A stretch of 64,000 nt of DNA from Elmis aenea (taxonomy: Eukaryota; Arthropoda; Insecta; Coleoptera; Elmidae): contig OX393583.1 of NCBI GenBank assembly GCA_947652605.1, forward strand, positions 11,263,222-11,327,221, given 5' to 3'. This document shows positions 1 to 11,492 of this stretch, in pieces. Positions within the stretch are counted from its first letter, which is position 1; each line of letters starts with the position of its first letter. The translations under genes and the position numbers were made by a program. Below the pieces are notes generated by a model. That model had not been told where the DNA came from and ran no database searches. It saw nothing but the letters and a program-made list of their open reading frames with translations.

Positions 1-733
1 AATACCATCGTATTTCTTTTTTTCATTGATATAACCGACTCACGGTTATATTTTGATATAATTTTTTGTATGGCTACTGTTTTTTCGATTAAGTTAATTT
101 TTGGTACTATTACGAAACCCGGAGAAATCATAATAAGACCCGGAGCCCAGAGAAACGATGTTAAATTAAAACTCGGAGAGTACGGGTGAAAACTTGATAC
201 CTGGTCCTAAAACATCCCAAAAGCTAAAAGCATCTATATACAAATAAACATTAAAATATAAATAAACATTTGACACATTTGACATGGTTACTCAAGTTGC
301 CAACCAAATACATATAATAAAAGTTACTAAAAAGTAACCAAAATATATTGGAGTTTTCGTGCCAAAAAATAGTACAATGTAAATGGTTCATATTTTCCAT
401 GCTAAATTCTTGAACGAAATATTTGTATAAAAATCGTATACAATCTTCTTAAACGAAAAAATAGTATAGTATAAAACAGACTTAACCTTAATATACCAAG
501 CTTCAGCGTTTTAATACTGGTAAGAAAGTTATAAAAAATACACGAAAATCACTTTTCTGTGTTTTTTCAGGATATTTCAGGAACTGCGCATAACTTGCAC
601 GATTTCAGATGATTCTTACTAAGCACGTAAAACACACTTCTTTCCTGATTTAACCATCTCTTATCTCTAACGGTTCCCATGTTGTTGTACTTGAAACATA
701 CACCCTGTATAATATAATATTTCAAAAACTTAC

Positions 734-1090
734 CAGAACTATTTGAGTTCCTACAACTTCGACACCCTTAAGTATTATTTCCTTTCTAACCACTTTCGTA
801 TCGTATCTTTTTAGTTTCTGTTCATCAATTTGTTTTTGTCGTCTAAATTCTTTCAACAACTTCTTCAAAATTTCAACAACTCTTCGTTTCCTTTGAACTA
901 CTTGAATGTGCCTTATTTTTCTGTAGGTCATAACTTTATCAATTATCTTTGAGTCAAAAGGGATGAACTTCGTGTCAATGTTAAATTTCTGCCTTAAAAG
1001 TTCAAGAACTTTTGTCCTTTTAGCATTTTCTATATGTTGTCGCTCTGTAGCATGACAACGTTTAAGAATTTGGGCTTCGGCTATGTCTGC
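734..1090 (-). CDS. Exon 2 of an unrecognised charged, helical protein
   Basis: This second exon of 119 codons is read from 1090 down to 734. It is preceded by an acceptor (ATAG at 1094-1091) and followed by a strong donor (GTAAGT from 733), so it is an internal exon and the gene continues past the left window edge. Both ends fall between codons, matching the phase of the upstream exon. The peptide is rich in Lys, Arg, Glu and Gln, with runs such as RQKFNIDTKFIPFD and KKLLKEFRRQKQID, and should form long helices or a coiled coil. No catalytic motif or known domain is visible. An axonemal or other coiled-coil protein is possible, but that is a guess. Confidence 0.6.
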
Positions 1091-1129
1091 CTATGAAATT
1101 ATTGTTAATTTTTCGTAAAACGACTTTTT

Positions 1130-3590
1130 GTTGATGCTACAATCTTCGTTGCCGGGTTTGGAACCGCGTCTTCTATAGTTAAAAGTGGACGTTTCGACCA
1201 TTATGTCTTGGTCTTTATCAAAACGACTAATTTGTGTGTGATGTTGTTAGGTTTATACAGGGTGTACAAAAAGTAACGTAACGGATCAATATCTCATCTT
1301 GTGATTATTTTACAAAAAAAAGTTTCGAATAAAAGTTGTTTGTGGTAATTTACTACATAACCTAACATTATTTTCAACTATACACAGTGTTTTGTTTTTG
1401 AGTACCGATACGCCACTTTGTTTTCTTAAATAGAACACCCTGTATATTTTGCACTTTTTAGATGCAGAATTAAATTGTCTTTCAAAACGTATAGGGTTTC
1501 ATGTGCCTAAAATCAATAGTTTTTGAGTTATTCAAGTTTTAATGAAAATTTTGACAGAAACGGGACTCTAAGAAAATATTGATATTTCACAACATAGCAA
1601 TTTCAGAACGAATTCCTTTGAAACTATGTTCGACAATAGTATCATAGTGAATGCTGACTAGTAAAAATTTTAAAATAATAAACGGTGTTTTTTATGCTCG
1701 GTCCAATTGGTTAAACTTCAAACACGGATAAGTCAATTTTGTTAAATAAAACACCCTATATATTTTTACATATTTTTATCGATAAACTAATTATCTTTAA
1801 AATTTGTTGAAGGTCTATTATGTCTAAAATTAATGTTTCTCGAGTTATTGCGGTTTTCATGATAATTAATGGGCACAAACAAAATATTTAATTAGTCGGC
1901 TTTGAAAATATCTCGATCATTTGTTTTAAATGTCAAATAACGTTCTATTTTCATTTTTAAGCTATATGTTTACCTGATTATAAATTAGTTTAATACATAA
2001 TAAAATCGAAATTGTTTAATCCACATTAAAGAGGTGGATCGGAAGGCGAGGTACAATTGAATGGCCACCACCCTTTCCAGATTTGTCACCTTTGGACAAC
2101 TTTTTCTAGGGATACCTGAAAAATAACGTATATAAAGGAAAATCAGCAAATTTAGATGATCTTAGAAATCGAATAATAGTGACAACCGAACAGATTCCAG
2201 ATGAGGTGGCGGAATGTTATATCAACTTTTTATAATAGGCTTGGGTACTGTCAAGTGGAAGAATAAATACAATTCGAACACCTTATTAAATAATAAAATA
2301 ACATTTTCAACATTGTTTATTAAATTAAATAACTAAGTGTTTTAGCCCTGCACCTTTTAATTGGTTAGCAACATGCGGTTTTCACAATTCAATTTGTTAT
2401 TTAATATAGTATCATAAAAATGATTTATTTACGAGAATAGTTCTAAATGAGCAACTACAAAGTCGTATATTTTAATTAACAAATAACTAATCGAAGTCAT
2501 GTTACTAAAAATGTCCTGTTTATTACAGCAGTTGATAGTTAATGTTAATAACATTATTAGTTCTTTAATTCTAGGGGTGCAATTTTAGGTATATTGCAAA
2601 AACTAATAATACAATATGTAATCTTAACAGGTACCTATGTATTTCGTCACATTGGCCTTAAAAAGGAAACTCTTTTATGTCGATTAAACAATTTCGATTT
2701 TATTGCTTTTTGTTAAACTAATTTATGATCAGGAAAGCATATAGCTTAAAGATGAAAATAGAACGTTATTTGACATTTAAAACAAACTATCGAAATATTT
2801 TCGAAGCCGACTAATTAATTTCTATTAAATATTTTGTTTGTGCCCATTAATTATCATGAAAACCGCAATAACTCGAGAAACATTAATTTTAGACATATTA
2901 GACCTTCAACAAAGTTTAAAGATAATTAGATTATCGATAAGAATATGTAAAAATATATAGGGTGTTCCAATTTAACAAAATTGACTTATCCGTGTTTGAA
3001 GTTTAACCAATTGGACCGCGCATAAAAAACAACCTGTGTATTATTTTAAAATTTTTACTAGTCAGCAATCACTATGATACTATTGTCGAACATAGTTTCA
3101 AAGGAATTCGTTCTGAAATTGCTATGTTGTGAAATATCAATATTTTCTTAGAGTCCCGTTTCTGTCAAAATTTTCATTAAAACTTAAATAACTCAAAAAC
3201 TATTGATTTAAGGCACATGAAACCCTATACGTTTTGAAAGACAATTTAATTCTGCATCTAAAAAGTGCAAAATATACAGGGTGTTCTATTTAAGAAAACA
3301 AAGTGACGTATCAGTACGCAAAGCAAAACACTGTGTAAAATTAAAAATAATTTTAGGTGTTGTAGTAAATTACCACAAACAACTTTTATTCGAAACTTTT
3401 TTTTTGTAAAATAATCACAAGATGAGATATTGATCCGTTACGTTACTTTTTGTACACCCTGTATAAACCTAACAACATCACACACAAATTAGTCGTTTTG
3501 ATAAAGACCAAGACATAATGGTCGAAACGTCAACTTTCGACTATAGAAGACGCTGTTCCAAACCCTGCAACGAAGATTGTATCATGGATA
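1130..3590. mobile_element. Foldback element A (TACAGGGTG ends) filling an intron
   Basis: Two arms of roughly 700 bp are mutual reverse complements. The TACAGGGTG/CACCCTGTA termini lie at 1256 and 3463, each flanked by TA, the target duplication expected of Tc1/mariner elements. The inverted similarity continues about 125 bp outside these termini (1130-1255 against 3464-3590), so the element sits inside, or was extended into, a larger palindrome. The non-palindromic centre holds a transposase remnant. It lies entirely in the intron of the left-edge gene and would form a very long hairpin in the pre-mRNA. Confidence 0.85.
2047..2235 (+). pseudogene. Tc1/mariner-type transposase C-terminal remnant
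   Basis: The frame reads WPPPFPDLSPLDNFF, a stop, then GYLKNNVYKGKSANLDD and so on to a stop. This matches the segment around the third catalytic Asp of mariner-like transposases (typically WPPRSPDLTPLDFFLWGYLK). The Trp of FFLWGYL has become TAG, so the copy is dead. Only about 60 codons remain in the centre of foldback A. It is the best evidence for assigning the TACAGGGTG-ended elements to the IS630-Tc1-mariner superfamily. Confidence 0.8.
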
Positions 3591-3633
3591 ACGGCCGCGA
3601 AAGCCTAAAGAATAAGACTTTTTGTTGACTTAC

Positions 3634-4002
3634 TCTAACGGCGGATATTGTTTTGACTTGCGAACGGATTATATTTTTGTTGATTTTGTTGCGAGCAATG
3701 ATTTCCCGACATCGTTGGATCCTCCACAGTTTCTGGGCTGCTTTAGTTAGTGGATATTTAACCTCGCTTATTTCTACGATGGTCTGCAAAACCTCGTTGA
3801 TGACGACGTCTTTTTCTTCGTGCTCTTGTATCACATTGTGCTGGTAATACAATTCTTCAGAATTAATAAATTCTTCTATAAACTTTATAAGTTCTTCATC
3901 TCGTACTAAGTTTTGTCTTTCGTATTGTTCGGCTTCGCTAATTTCTTCACCTGGTAATTCTTGTAATTCCGGTATTTCTTTTAATTCTGGTATTTTTTCC
4001 AT
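3634..4002 (-). CDS. Exon 1 (start codon) of the same unrecognised protein
   Basis: An ATG at 4002 opens 123 codons that end after AGA, immediately before a consensus donor GTAAGT at 3633. Joining to the acceptor at 1091 keeps the frame without a stop. The N-terminal 35 residues are acidic and proline/leucine-rich (PELKEIPELQELPGEE). The rest is mixed charge, with a Trp/Arg-rich stretch (KLWRIQRCREIIARNK) that faintly resembles an IQ-type helix. Its intron (1091-3633) consists almost wholly of a foldback transposon. Function is not recognised. The coding call rests on the open frame, donor and acceptor with compatible phase, and codon-like composition unlike the surrounding repeats. Confidence 0.6.
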
Positions 4003-4364
4003 TGTATAATTGAAATATAGTCGTTTGTGTCAAATATGACTTTGACTTGCAGTTACATGGATCCAGTTTTATATAAAATAAATATTTTCAGTACGCTTTT
4101 GAGGTGGTAGGGTAACTGCTATAGTTATTGGCCCCCTTAAGCAAAATTTCATATTGCAAGTGAGATAATTCATTAATTTTCTCATATTAAAATATAAAAA
4201 TTTAAATGTAGTGCACACCAATAAACTTATTTTCATATTTAAAATTTGATGTATCATAAGTTTTTAATGGTAAAAATAAATTATTTTTAAAAGACTATGC
4301 AGTTTGTAGTAATTGGCACGCCTTTCGCAATTATTGGTCCTGCATGTACTGAGATGGTCGCATA

Positions 4365-5135
4365 TACAGCGTCATTCAGAAAGTCTGCAACAAATGGAAA
4401 AGATTTTTATTATTGATTTCTCAGAAAATTTTATAATTGATAAAAGTTGGTGCATGGTCTAAAACTAGTTTTAAGATAACGAAAAGTTCAATAAAAAATC
4501 ATAGGACACTAGATTTTAACGATTTTTGAAATATTCGCCTGAGTAAAGTGCCCTTATTTTAAGAGATACAAAAAAATGTTATAGAAAAAAGTTATTTAGA
4601 ATCTCAAAATAGGGCTAGATTATTCCCATAAAAAAAAATTGTGTCTCTTAAAATACTTTACTCTTGGGAATAATTCAAAAATCGTTAAAATCTAGTATTC
4701 TATGACTCTTTATTAAACTTTTTTTCATCCTACAATTAGTTTTAGACCATGCACCAATTTTAATCAAGAATAAAGTTTTCTGAGATATCGATAATAAAAA
4801 ACTTTTCCATTTGTTGCAGACTTTTTGAATGTTAAAATTTCTTAAAAAATAAAAATTAGAAGTGGACCGTCAAAATTAAAATCTAGCCCTATTTTGAGAT
4901 TATAAATAACTTTTTCCTATAACAATTTTTGTATCTCTTAAAATAAGGGCACTTAAGTCAAGCGAATATTTCAAAAATCGTTAAAATCTAGTGTCCTATG
5001 ACATTTTATTGATTTTTTCTTCATCTTAAAATTAGTTTTAGACCATGCACCGACTTTTATCAGAACTAAAATTTTTTGAGAAATCAATAATTAAATTTTT
5101 TCCCATTTGTTGCAAACTTTTTGAATGACGCTGTA
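4365..5135. mobile_element. Foldback MITE with TACAGCGTCATTC ends
   Basis: The ends TACAGCGTCATTCAG at 4365 and GAATGACGCTGTA at 5135 are inverted copies, followed on both sides by the CAACAAATGG motif. A third copy of the terminal segment (around 4786-4836) and repeated internal blocks (the TCTTAAAATA and AAAATCTAG blocks) suggest an internal duplication. No coding capacity is seen. Confidence 0.75.
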
Positions 5136-5723
5136 GAATAATATTTAAGATTTTAAAATCAACCTTTAGTTTATCCATGTAAAATACTATAGATATCTTA
5201 TTTATTTCTGGGAAGTAATTTCTTGAGGGTAACATCATGTCATTTGTGGTGACCCGGGGCCATAAATAAAGAATTAGGTAGGTGTTGTAAAACCACTTGA
5301 CTTTGTCCACTGATAACCAAAGCATTAAATTTACAAATGAACTGCTTTAGTTTCAAGTGTAAAAGTAAGAAATTGATCCTTTTTAAATGAGTTATTATTA
5401 ACAGCTAAACGCCACCCAGGCGAGTATCTCATGTAATATTATATTTCGCCTTTGTTGAATTTGTCAAAATACGAATGTACATTGTCACGGTTCTGGATGA
5501 CGAGATTTTAAAGTGCTGGCGGTCGGAGGAATTGAGCTGGACTCTGACACCAGGCACCAGGTGATTAGTACCTACGTTCACCAACGATTCGAAGTTTTTA
5601 TCAGGATGAATAGCCAAAAGGACGTTTTTAAAGTATTTATTCGTAAATCAAGTTTCTATACTAGTTAACGCTACAATGAATTAGACAACATGAACGATGA
5701 ACATTGAATTTTGATGGTTTAAA
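5136..5723. other. No recognised feature
   Basis: AT-rich sequence between two MITEs. Open frames of about 60-95 codons are present, but none has a recognisable motif or exon signals. Confidence 0.4.
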
Positions 5724-6356
5724 CAGGGTGATTGATTGAGAACGGTACTTAAAAATATATGAAGAATGAAAAAGGGTATGGATCTGAGATTTTGGTTATG
5801 ACCATAATGGTATCTGGTCTGTTTATTGACAATATTTTCAAGATGGCGACACTCCCGGATATACCGGAAGACGATTTTTTATGCATTTTTGGCTTTAACG
5901 TAATTTTAGAGGGACTTTTATTAGCATTCCTTATACCTAAGTGCAGTCATTTTTTATATTTTTGGACTTCTTTGAGAATCTTTTGAATTTCATCGTGATG
6001 CTTAATATTATCTAACGCCGTTATTTTTGAAGAAAAAAGCTTAAATTTAGACCATGCCTAGGAGAAACCTTGGAGTACATCCTGGAATTTTTGCAATCAA
6101 TACATTCCAATAATTTAATTTTGTTTTAATACAACTTCAGACCACTAAAACTCTATTTTTTCAAATACAATGCCCAAACTTTTTTTTCATTTTCTAATGT
6201 AAAATTACATTCTGCATTAATCTGTATTAGCGTTTCCTATACCTATCTGCAACAATTTTCAGGTTATTAAGAATATTTGATAAAGAAGAGAAATTGCAAC
6301 ATTTTTAAATAGTAAGCCTTGGAAATGACAACAAATGCCAATATTAATAACTTTAA
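5724..6356. repeat. Repeat L copy 1 (CAGGGTGATTGATTG end)
   Basis: This block reappears inverted at about 17711-18385 in a transporter intron. The two share the CAGGGTGATTGATTGAGA terminus, the AAAGGGTATGGATCTGAGA block and the GCCTTGGAAATGACA block. The intron copy lacks the piggyBac MITE that interrupts this copy at 6357, and so serves as a pre-insertion site. Confidence 0.75.
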
Positions 6357-6704
6357 CCCTTTCAATACGACTTTTGGCCAATGAAGTAAATTTTGTGTCA
6401 TGTATAAAAATGTGTTGCTGTGGCTTAAAAACATATGTATACAAAGTTTCAAATGTTTAGCTTTTACTTTTTTTCATAGAAGGCCTTGGGATACATATGT
6501 CCCAGCAGTATAGAACGGTTGGGATAAATTTGTCCCAGCAGTAACTTATGAAGACACACATGACCACACAAAAGTGATTCACGTGTAGTGTGAGCTCAGA
6601 ACTACTAACAAATCCCATCCCAAGGTATTATAAAGCGACATAACACAATGCAGTATTTTTCAAACATTCTTTAGGATGTATATATCCCCGCAGTATTGAA
6701 AGGG
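6357..6704. mobile_element. piggyBac-type MITE, TTAA target duplication
   Basis: The termini CCCTTTCAATACGAC and CAGTATTGAAAGGG are inverted and flanked on both sides by TTAA. The interior repeats a motif of the form GGGATAnATnTGTCCCAGCAGTA. Length is 348 bp with no coding capacity. The same ends flank the larger element at 22635-25760. Confidence 0.85.
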
Positions 6705-6708
6705 TTAA

Positions 6709-7205
6709 ACCACTTTTATTGCGTTTGTCTGAAGTACCCATGAAAATGGAAAATCAAGACACGAATATTTTGAACTTACTTTATATTCATGAAGAATGTC
6801 ACAAGATTATTGAAAGAACTTGCCGCGTGTTCAGTGAGAGGTATCTTTATTTGACTGTAATGACCAGACAGAAATTTCAATGAATAGAATCAAATTTTTT
6901 GCAATTTAGAAGAGTGAAATCTGCTAGTATGCGACCTAATCGTGTGACAAATAATAAAACTAACGAAGTTAACATCCTGGGATATTTTAATGACCATCCT
7001 CAGCGGTCAATTCAATTGGCAGCGCGGGTTTAACATACTATGCTGTACAAGCTACATTAAAAATGCACAAGTATTCGTTCGCACTTTCAATAATCTTGTG
7101 ATATTGTATTAGAATGTAAAATAAATTGACAATATCCGTAGGTATTTGAATACTTTTGATATTCCATTTTTATGGATACTTCAGACAAACGCAATAAAAG
7201 TGTTT
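6709..7205. repeat. Short-armed foldback
   Basis: The arms TTTTATTGCGTTTGTCTGAAG (about 6716) and CTTCAGACAAACGCAATAAAA (about 7180) are inverted copies, enclosing about 400 bp of AT-rich DNA without a recognisable frame. Confidence 0.6.
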
Positions 7206-7215
7206 TATTCGCGCT

Positions 7216-7410
7216 CAGAGGCGGATTAAAGTAGTTTGAGGCCCCGGGCGCAGAAGAAAATATTGGGCCCCTTAAAAAAAAAGAGACAGGGAAAATGAAA
7301 ATACATGTAAACCATATTTTTAAATAAATAAAGTTGGAGTTTTGTGGGGCCCTTCAGATGTCGGGGCCCAGGGCGCGTGCCCGGTGCGCCAGCCGTTAAA
7401 TCCGCCTCTG
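7216..7410. mobile_element. Small hAT-type MITE
   Basis: The ends CAGAGGCGGATTAAA and TTAAATCCGCCTCTG are inverted. The flanking 8-mers TTCGCGCT and TTTGCGCT differ at one base, as expected for an old 8-bp hAT target duplication. The interior is rich in GGGCCC and GGGCGC blocks. Length is 195 bp. Confidence 0.8.
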
Positions 7411-7479
7411 TTTGCGCTTTCGTTACGTCGTCGGATGCGCCAGTCTTTTAGCTACATTTTGAACACCGAATTGGAATTT

Positions 7480-8295
7480 TCTATAGGCTAATAACGGAGT
7501 TACACAATCTTATAGCCAACGCGATCACAAGTATGACCATTGGTAAAACTACAAGTTTTTTATAAAAATATGTCAAAAATGTGTGGGCAAACGATAAAGT
7601 TATATGTTTCTTGATTTTTCTTTTAATTATTTCAAAGTACCGCTGCCTACCTTCATAGCCTACTTGAACAGTAATTGCCCTAATAATTAACAATTAAATC
7701 GCGATATCTCGGAAAATATCAATTTTATGTGGAAAACAGCCTGAATGTTTTAGAAACACAATTAAATTTTCTACACGACTATGTAAAAAAATTTAGGGTG
7801 TTGTATTAAAAAAAAAATTGTTATCGATGATTAAAGTTTCACAAGTTTGACCAAGTGTAAGAAACGCCCTGTATAATATTTGAATGAAGTAGGTGGTGCA
7901 AAGTACTAAATAATCTATTGTCAATCTAATCTCCAAGCGAGTTTCTTCGGACTTCTCAAAGTTTTTAAATGTTGAAAATTTTTAAGAGTACATACCTACT
8001 TTATTTTCATGAAAATGCAATTTTCACGAAAACGGTTGACCTCAGACCCATATAACCTTTTACATTTTTTGAAGTAAATTTAAAGGGGAATTCAAAAATG
8101 TAAAAATATACAGTGTGTTCCATAAGAAAAAGTATAACTTTGATATGCACTGTATAATTGAAAATATTTTTAAAATGTAGCCCTTATTGACTTACGTAAT
8201 ATAATGGCAACAGAAGTTTGAAAATATAAACCGTTTCGCCATAAAACTCCGTGGCGTCCGACGTGACAACGTAATTAAGAAACACCCTGTATATA
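7480..8295. repeat. Single arm of foldback family B
   Basis: This stretch matches, block for block, the arms of the palindrome at 23343-25165 (blocks around GTATTAAAA/ATCGATGATTAAAG, GTGCAAAGT and CGTGGCGTCCGACGTGAC). It ends in CACCCTGTATA. Only one arm is present, so the copy is truncated. Confidence 0.7.
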
Positions 8296-9100
8296 TGCAA
8301 GATTTGTACAAAAAGATTTTTTTTATATTACTTTTGTTTACGGGGAATGATAAAACTCATCTGCTGATATAAAATGTGTTGATGTACCAACTGCGAATAA
8401 ATGTCTGCAGTTGATGTAGTGAAGGATCGGCTTTTCTTGCTTACAAAAATAAACAACTGGTAACATTTATCAAAAAATATATTTTTTTGAAAATAATTTA
8501 AAGTACACAACAGTTACTTTAAAAATTACATATTATATTACATAAAAATGGTTTAAAAATACTTTTGTACCAACATTTCCTTAAATATAACAAACATGCA
8601 ACTAATTATAAAAATACTCAGTTTATTGTATTTCACAGCAATATGTTTTTTTTCTTACGTTCTAACAAACCATTTCTAGGTAATAAAAGTTTTCTGCTCG
8701 TAATGATATATAAAAATATATACTTATTTATCATCGCGAAGGTTTGCGGCAGATCACACAAAACCGACGTAATACTTACAAGTTTAGTATTCACATTTAA
8801 CATTAGTTAATCGTTTTAGAGTATAATTAATTGTTTTTACTAACATTATTTTCACATTTTAATAAGGGCTTTAAAAACATACATACAATTCAGAGCAGTG
8901 GCGTGATGAAGGGGAACATTTGGGTGATTAAATACTCCTTACTGGGCCTATTTTGTTACATAACATCTATAAGTTAGTTCTATGACAAATTCAAAAATAA
9001 TGTTTGAACGGCTTCTTTTGGCTAAAAGGATTTCAGCCTTATATTTTTTGACGTAAAGTTTAGAAAAAGGCTACCCAAAAAGATTTTAAAACATTAGGCT
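8296..9100. other. No recognised feature
   Basis: AT-rich DNA with scattered short open frames and no repeat termini or coding motifs that I can identify. Confidence 0.4.
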
Positions 9101-9104
9101 TTAG

Positions 9105-9278
9105 ACAACTGATTTGCAGGTATGCTGCCAGCCCCTCTCATAGGTGCAGATTCGCGAGTTCTGCCGCCCTCGCCTATTGGCGGGATCTCCTTGAGACGCA
9201 CGGTGCCGGCAAAAGTCGCGCGATATGAAAGGAGCCAGCAGAAACGTGTTAAGAGGTCACGCGTCGTCACGTGACATC
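9105..9278 (-). CDS. Possible exon with PPIGEGG peptide (unknown gene)
   Basis: A GC-richer island is open on the minus strand for about 57 codons and ends at a TAA near 9105. It reads in part RLKEIPPIGEGGRTRESAPM. The segment IPPIGEGG..R......MR recurs in the candidate exon at 12396-12496. No clean splice acceptor was fixed and the product is unknown. Shared peptide and local composition are the only support. It could equally be a shared non-coding repeat. Confidence 0.3.
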
Positions 9279-9986
9279 AAAAACACACACAAAACATATG
9301 GCTGTCTATACCGGGTGTTAACGACGTTTGGTACACCACACTCCCTTTTTTATTTAGTTTTGATTTAGATAAATGAATTTTTATACATATAATATATGCA
9401 AGAAACCTGGGTTTTTGAGCACATGCACACAATTGTTTCACTTCCGGTTTCGCCGGAAATCATTCCAACTTTGTTATTTTAAATGTTTTTACTTATTTGG
9501 AAAGAGGAAGCGACTTTGGATACAACTGCACTATTTTGGTTAATTTTTATAACCTCAAATAATTTTTGAACCAAAATTGAATTTTTTATTAAGTGTGCTG
9601 TGACCTGCGTAAATGGAATATTATGTCAAAATTTGTCCAAAAAAACGTTTTTGTAAATTTTAATTGACATTTGGGTTACTTTAATCGGCTTTGAAGGTTG
9701 CGGAATTAGTTTTTTGACAAAAAGTTTTTTTTTTAATGGAACCATGGTGGTACAAGCGGTTATTTTAATGGAGCATCTTCTAACGAATCCATCAATACCA
9801 ATAACTTGTACTTTTATTAAGAGTCTTTTTCAAAAACTTCAAATTATTGTAAAGATTTATTAAAAGATCCTGTTAATCGCAGTAGACTGCGCATAACTGC
9901 AACAAAACAAATCATTTAAAACAAAAACAAAGGTGCCACGGAAGATCGTTATGGAAACAAACAAATGCTTGTTTACGTGTTTGTAC

Positions 9987-11492
9987 CAGGGATGGAAAAC
10001 GTAACATAACGATACCCGATAACGTTATAATAACGATTCAATTATAATTTTTTCTACAATAACGTAACGATATTTTTATAACGTTATATAACGTTATAAT
10101 AACCGATAACGTTTCGTTAAAAGTTATTATGTATCGTTATTCTCTATAAATTAAATTTTTATATGGCGATCTTTTTATTTTCATAAGATATTATGTATAT
10201 TTTGTTTGTATTTTAGAAATTAAAATTAAAATTAAATATCTCAACGTAATTTTGTACTATTTTTTAAATTTGCATTTACAGATCCCAAAAATAATTTCAG
10301 AATTACAAATAAAAATTATTTTTATACAGCATGTTTCTTAAGTAATGCGAAAAAATTCGGGAGGTGATTCCTTATCGAAAATTAAGAGGGGTCTTTGATA
10401 TTTTTTTTTCTTTAGGGTCTCCTTTCGGAGTTACACCCCCCTAAAGGGGTGCGGTAAAATTGGGTTTTTATTTTATTTCTCAAATTTGGATAAATGTGGG
10501 AGAATGATATTCGGTAGATTTTTAATACTAATTAAAAGGTTTCCCAAAGTAATATTTTTAATCATCTGCCACCTTCACAGGGGACTGAAAAGTGCAACCC
10601 CTGTTGGTTTTTTTATCAGCACTTTTTGGTGGGTTGAAGTCAAGCAATTTTTTTTTTCTCGAAAACTTGATTTATTTAGAAGTTTTTTTTATTCTTTAAC
10701 TGTTCTCGTTAAACCTACAGTTTTTGAGTAAAAAATTATGTGAATGAACATGAACCATCAAATATTCCAATATAAAACGATTCATTTTGGTGGTTACCAT
10801 GGTTTGTTTATGTTCATATTGGATAGAATTGACGGGTGTAATTCATTTTGCCGTTTACGCGGCGAGAACGCTAAAACGCCCGTCAATTCTACCTTCTACC
10901 CAATATTAACATAAACATCAAATTCACTCATTTAATTTTTTACTTAAAACTGTAAGATTTACAAGAACAACTAAAGAATAAAAAAGGTTCTAAATAAATC
11001 AAACTAACAAAAAAAAATTTAAATTGCACAATTTCAAGTCACCAAAAAGTTCTGATTAAAAAACCAACAGGGGTCGCACTAATCAGCCCCCTATGAAGGT
11101 GGAAGATGATTCAAAATATTACTATGAGAAACATTTTAATAAGTACAAAACATCTACCAAATATAATTCTCCTACATTTATCTAAATTTGAGAAATTAAA
11201 AAAAAACTAATTTTACCGATCCCCTTTAGGGGGGTGTAACTCCGAAAGGAGACGCCTAAGAAAAAATTGTTATATAAAAGACCTCACTTTATTTTTGATA
11301 AGGAATCACCTGCCGAATTTTTTCGCATTATTTAAGAAACACCCTGTATATCATAATTTATGTAACGTTATATAACGTTATATAACACAACAATTCATTT
11401 TTTTAACGTTATTTATAACGTTATGTAACGAAAACAAATAATAAATAACGTTATACAATAACGTAACAATTTAAAACGTTATTCCATCCCTG
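9987..11492. mobile_element. hAT-type MITE with AACGTTAT repeats
   Basis: The termini CAGGGATGGAA and TTCCATCCCTG are inverted and the element is bounded by the exact 8-bp duplication GTTTGTAC (9979-9986 and 11493-11500). Both subterminal regions are dense in AACGTTAT/ATAACGTTAT. The centre is itself a foldback (10325-11348), which inserted later. No transposase is seen. Confidence 0.9.
10325..11348. mobile_element. Foldback family D, copy 1
   Basis: The ends TACAGCATGTTTCTTAAG and TTAAGAAACACCCTGTA are inverted. The arms contain the CTCCTTTCGGAGTTACACCC block and its complement, and a central ATGGTTTGTTTATGTTCAT hairpin. A second full copy lies at 42954-44013 and a split copy around the LINE at 48.3-51.0 kb. 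Confidence 0.85.
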
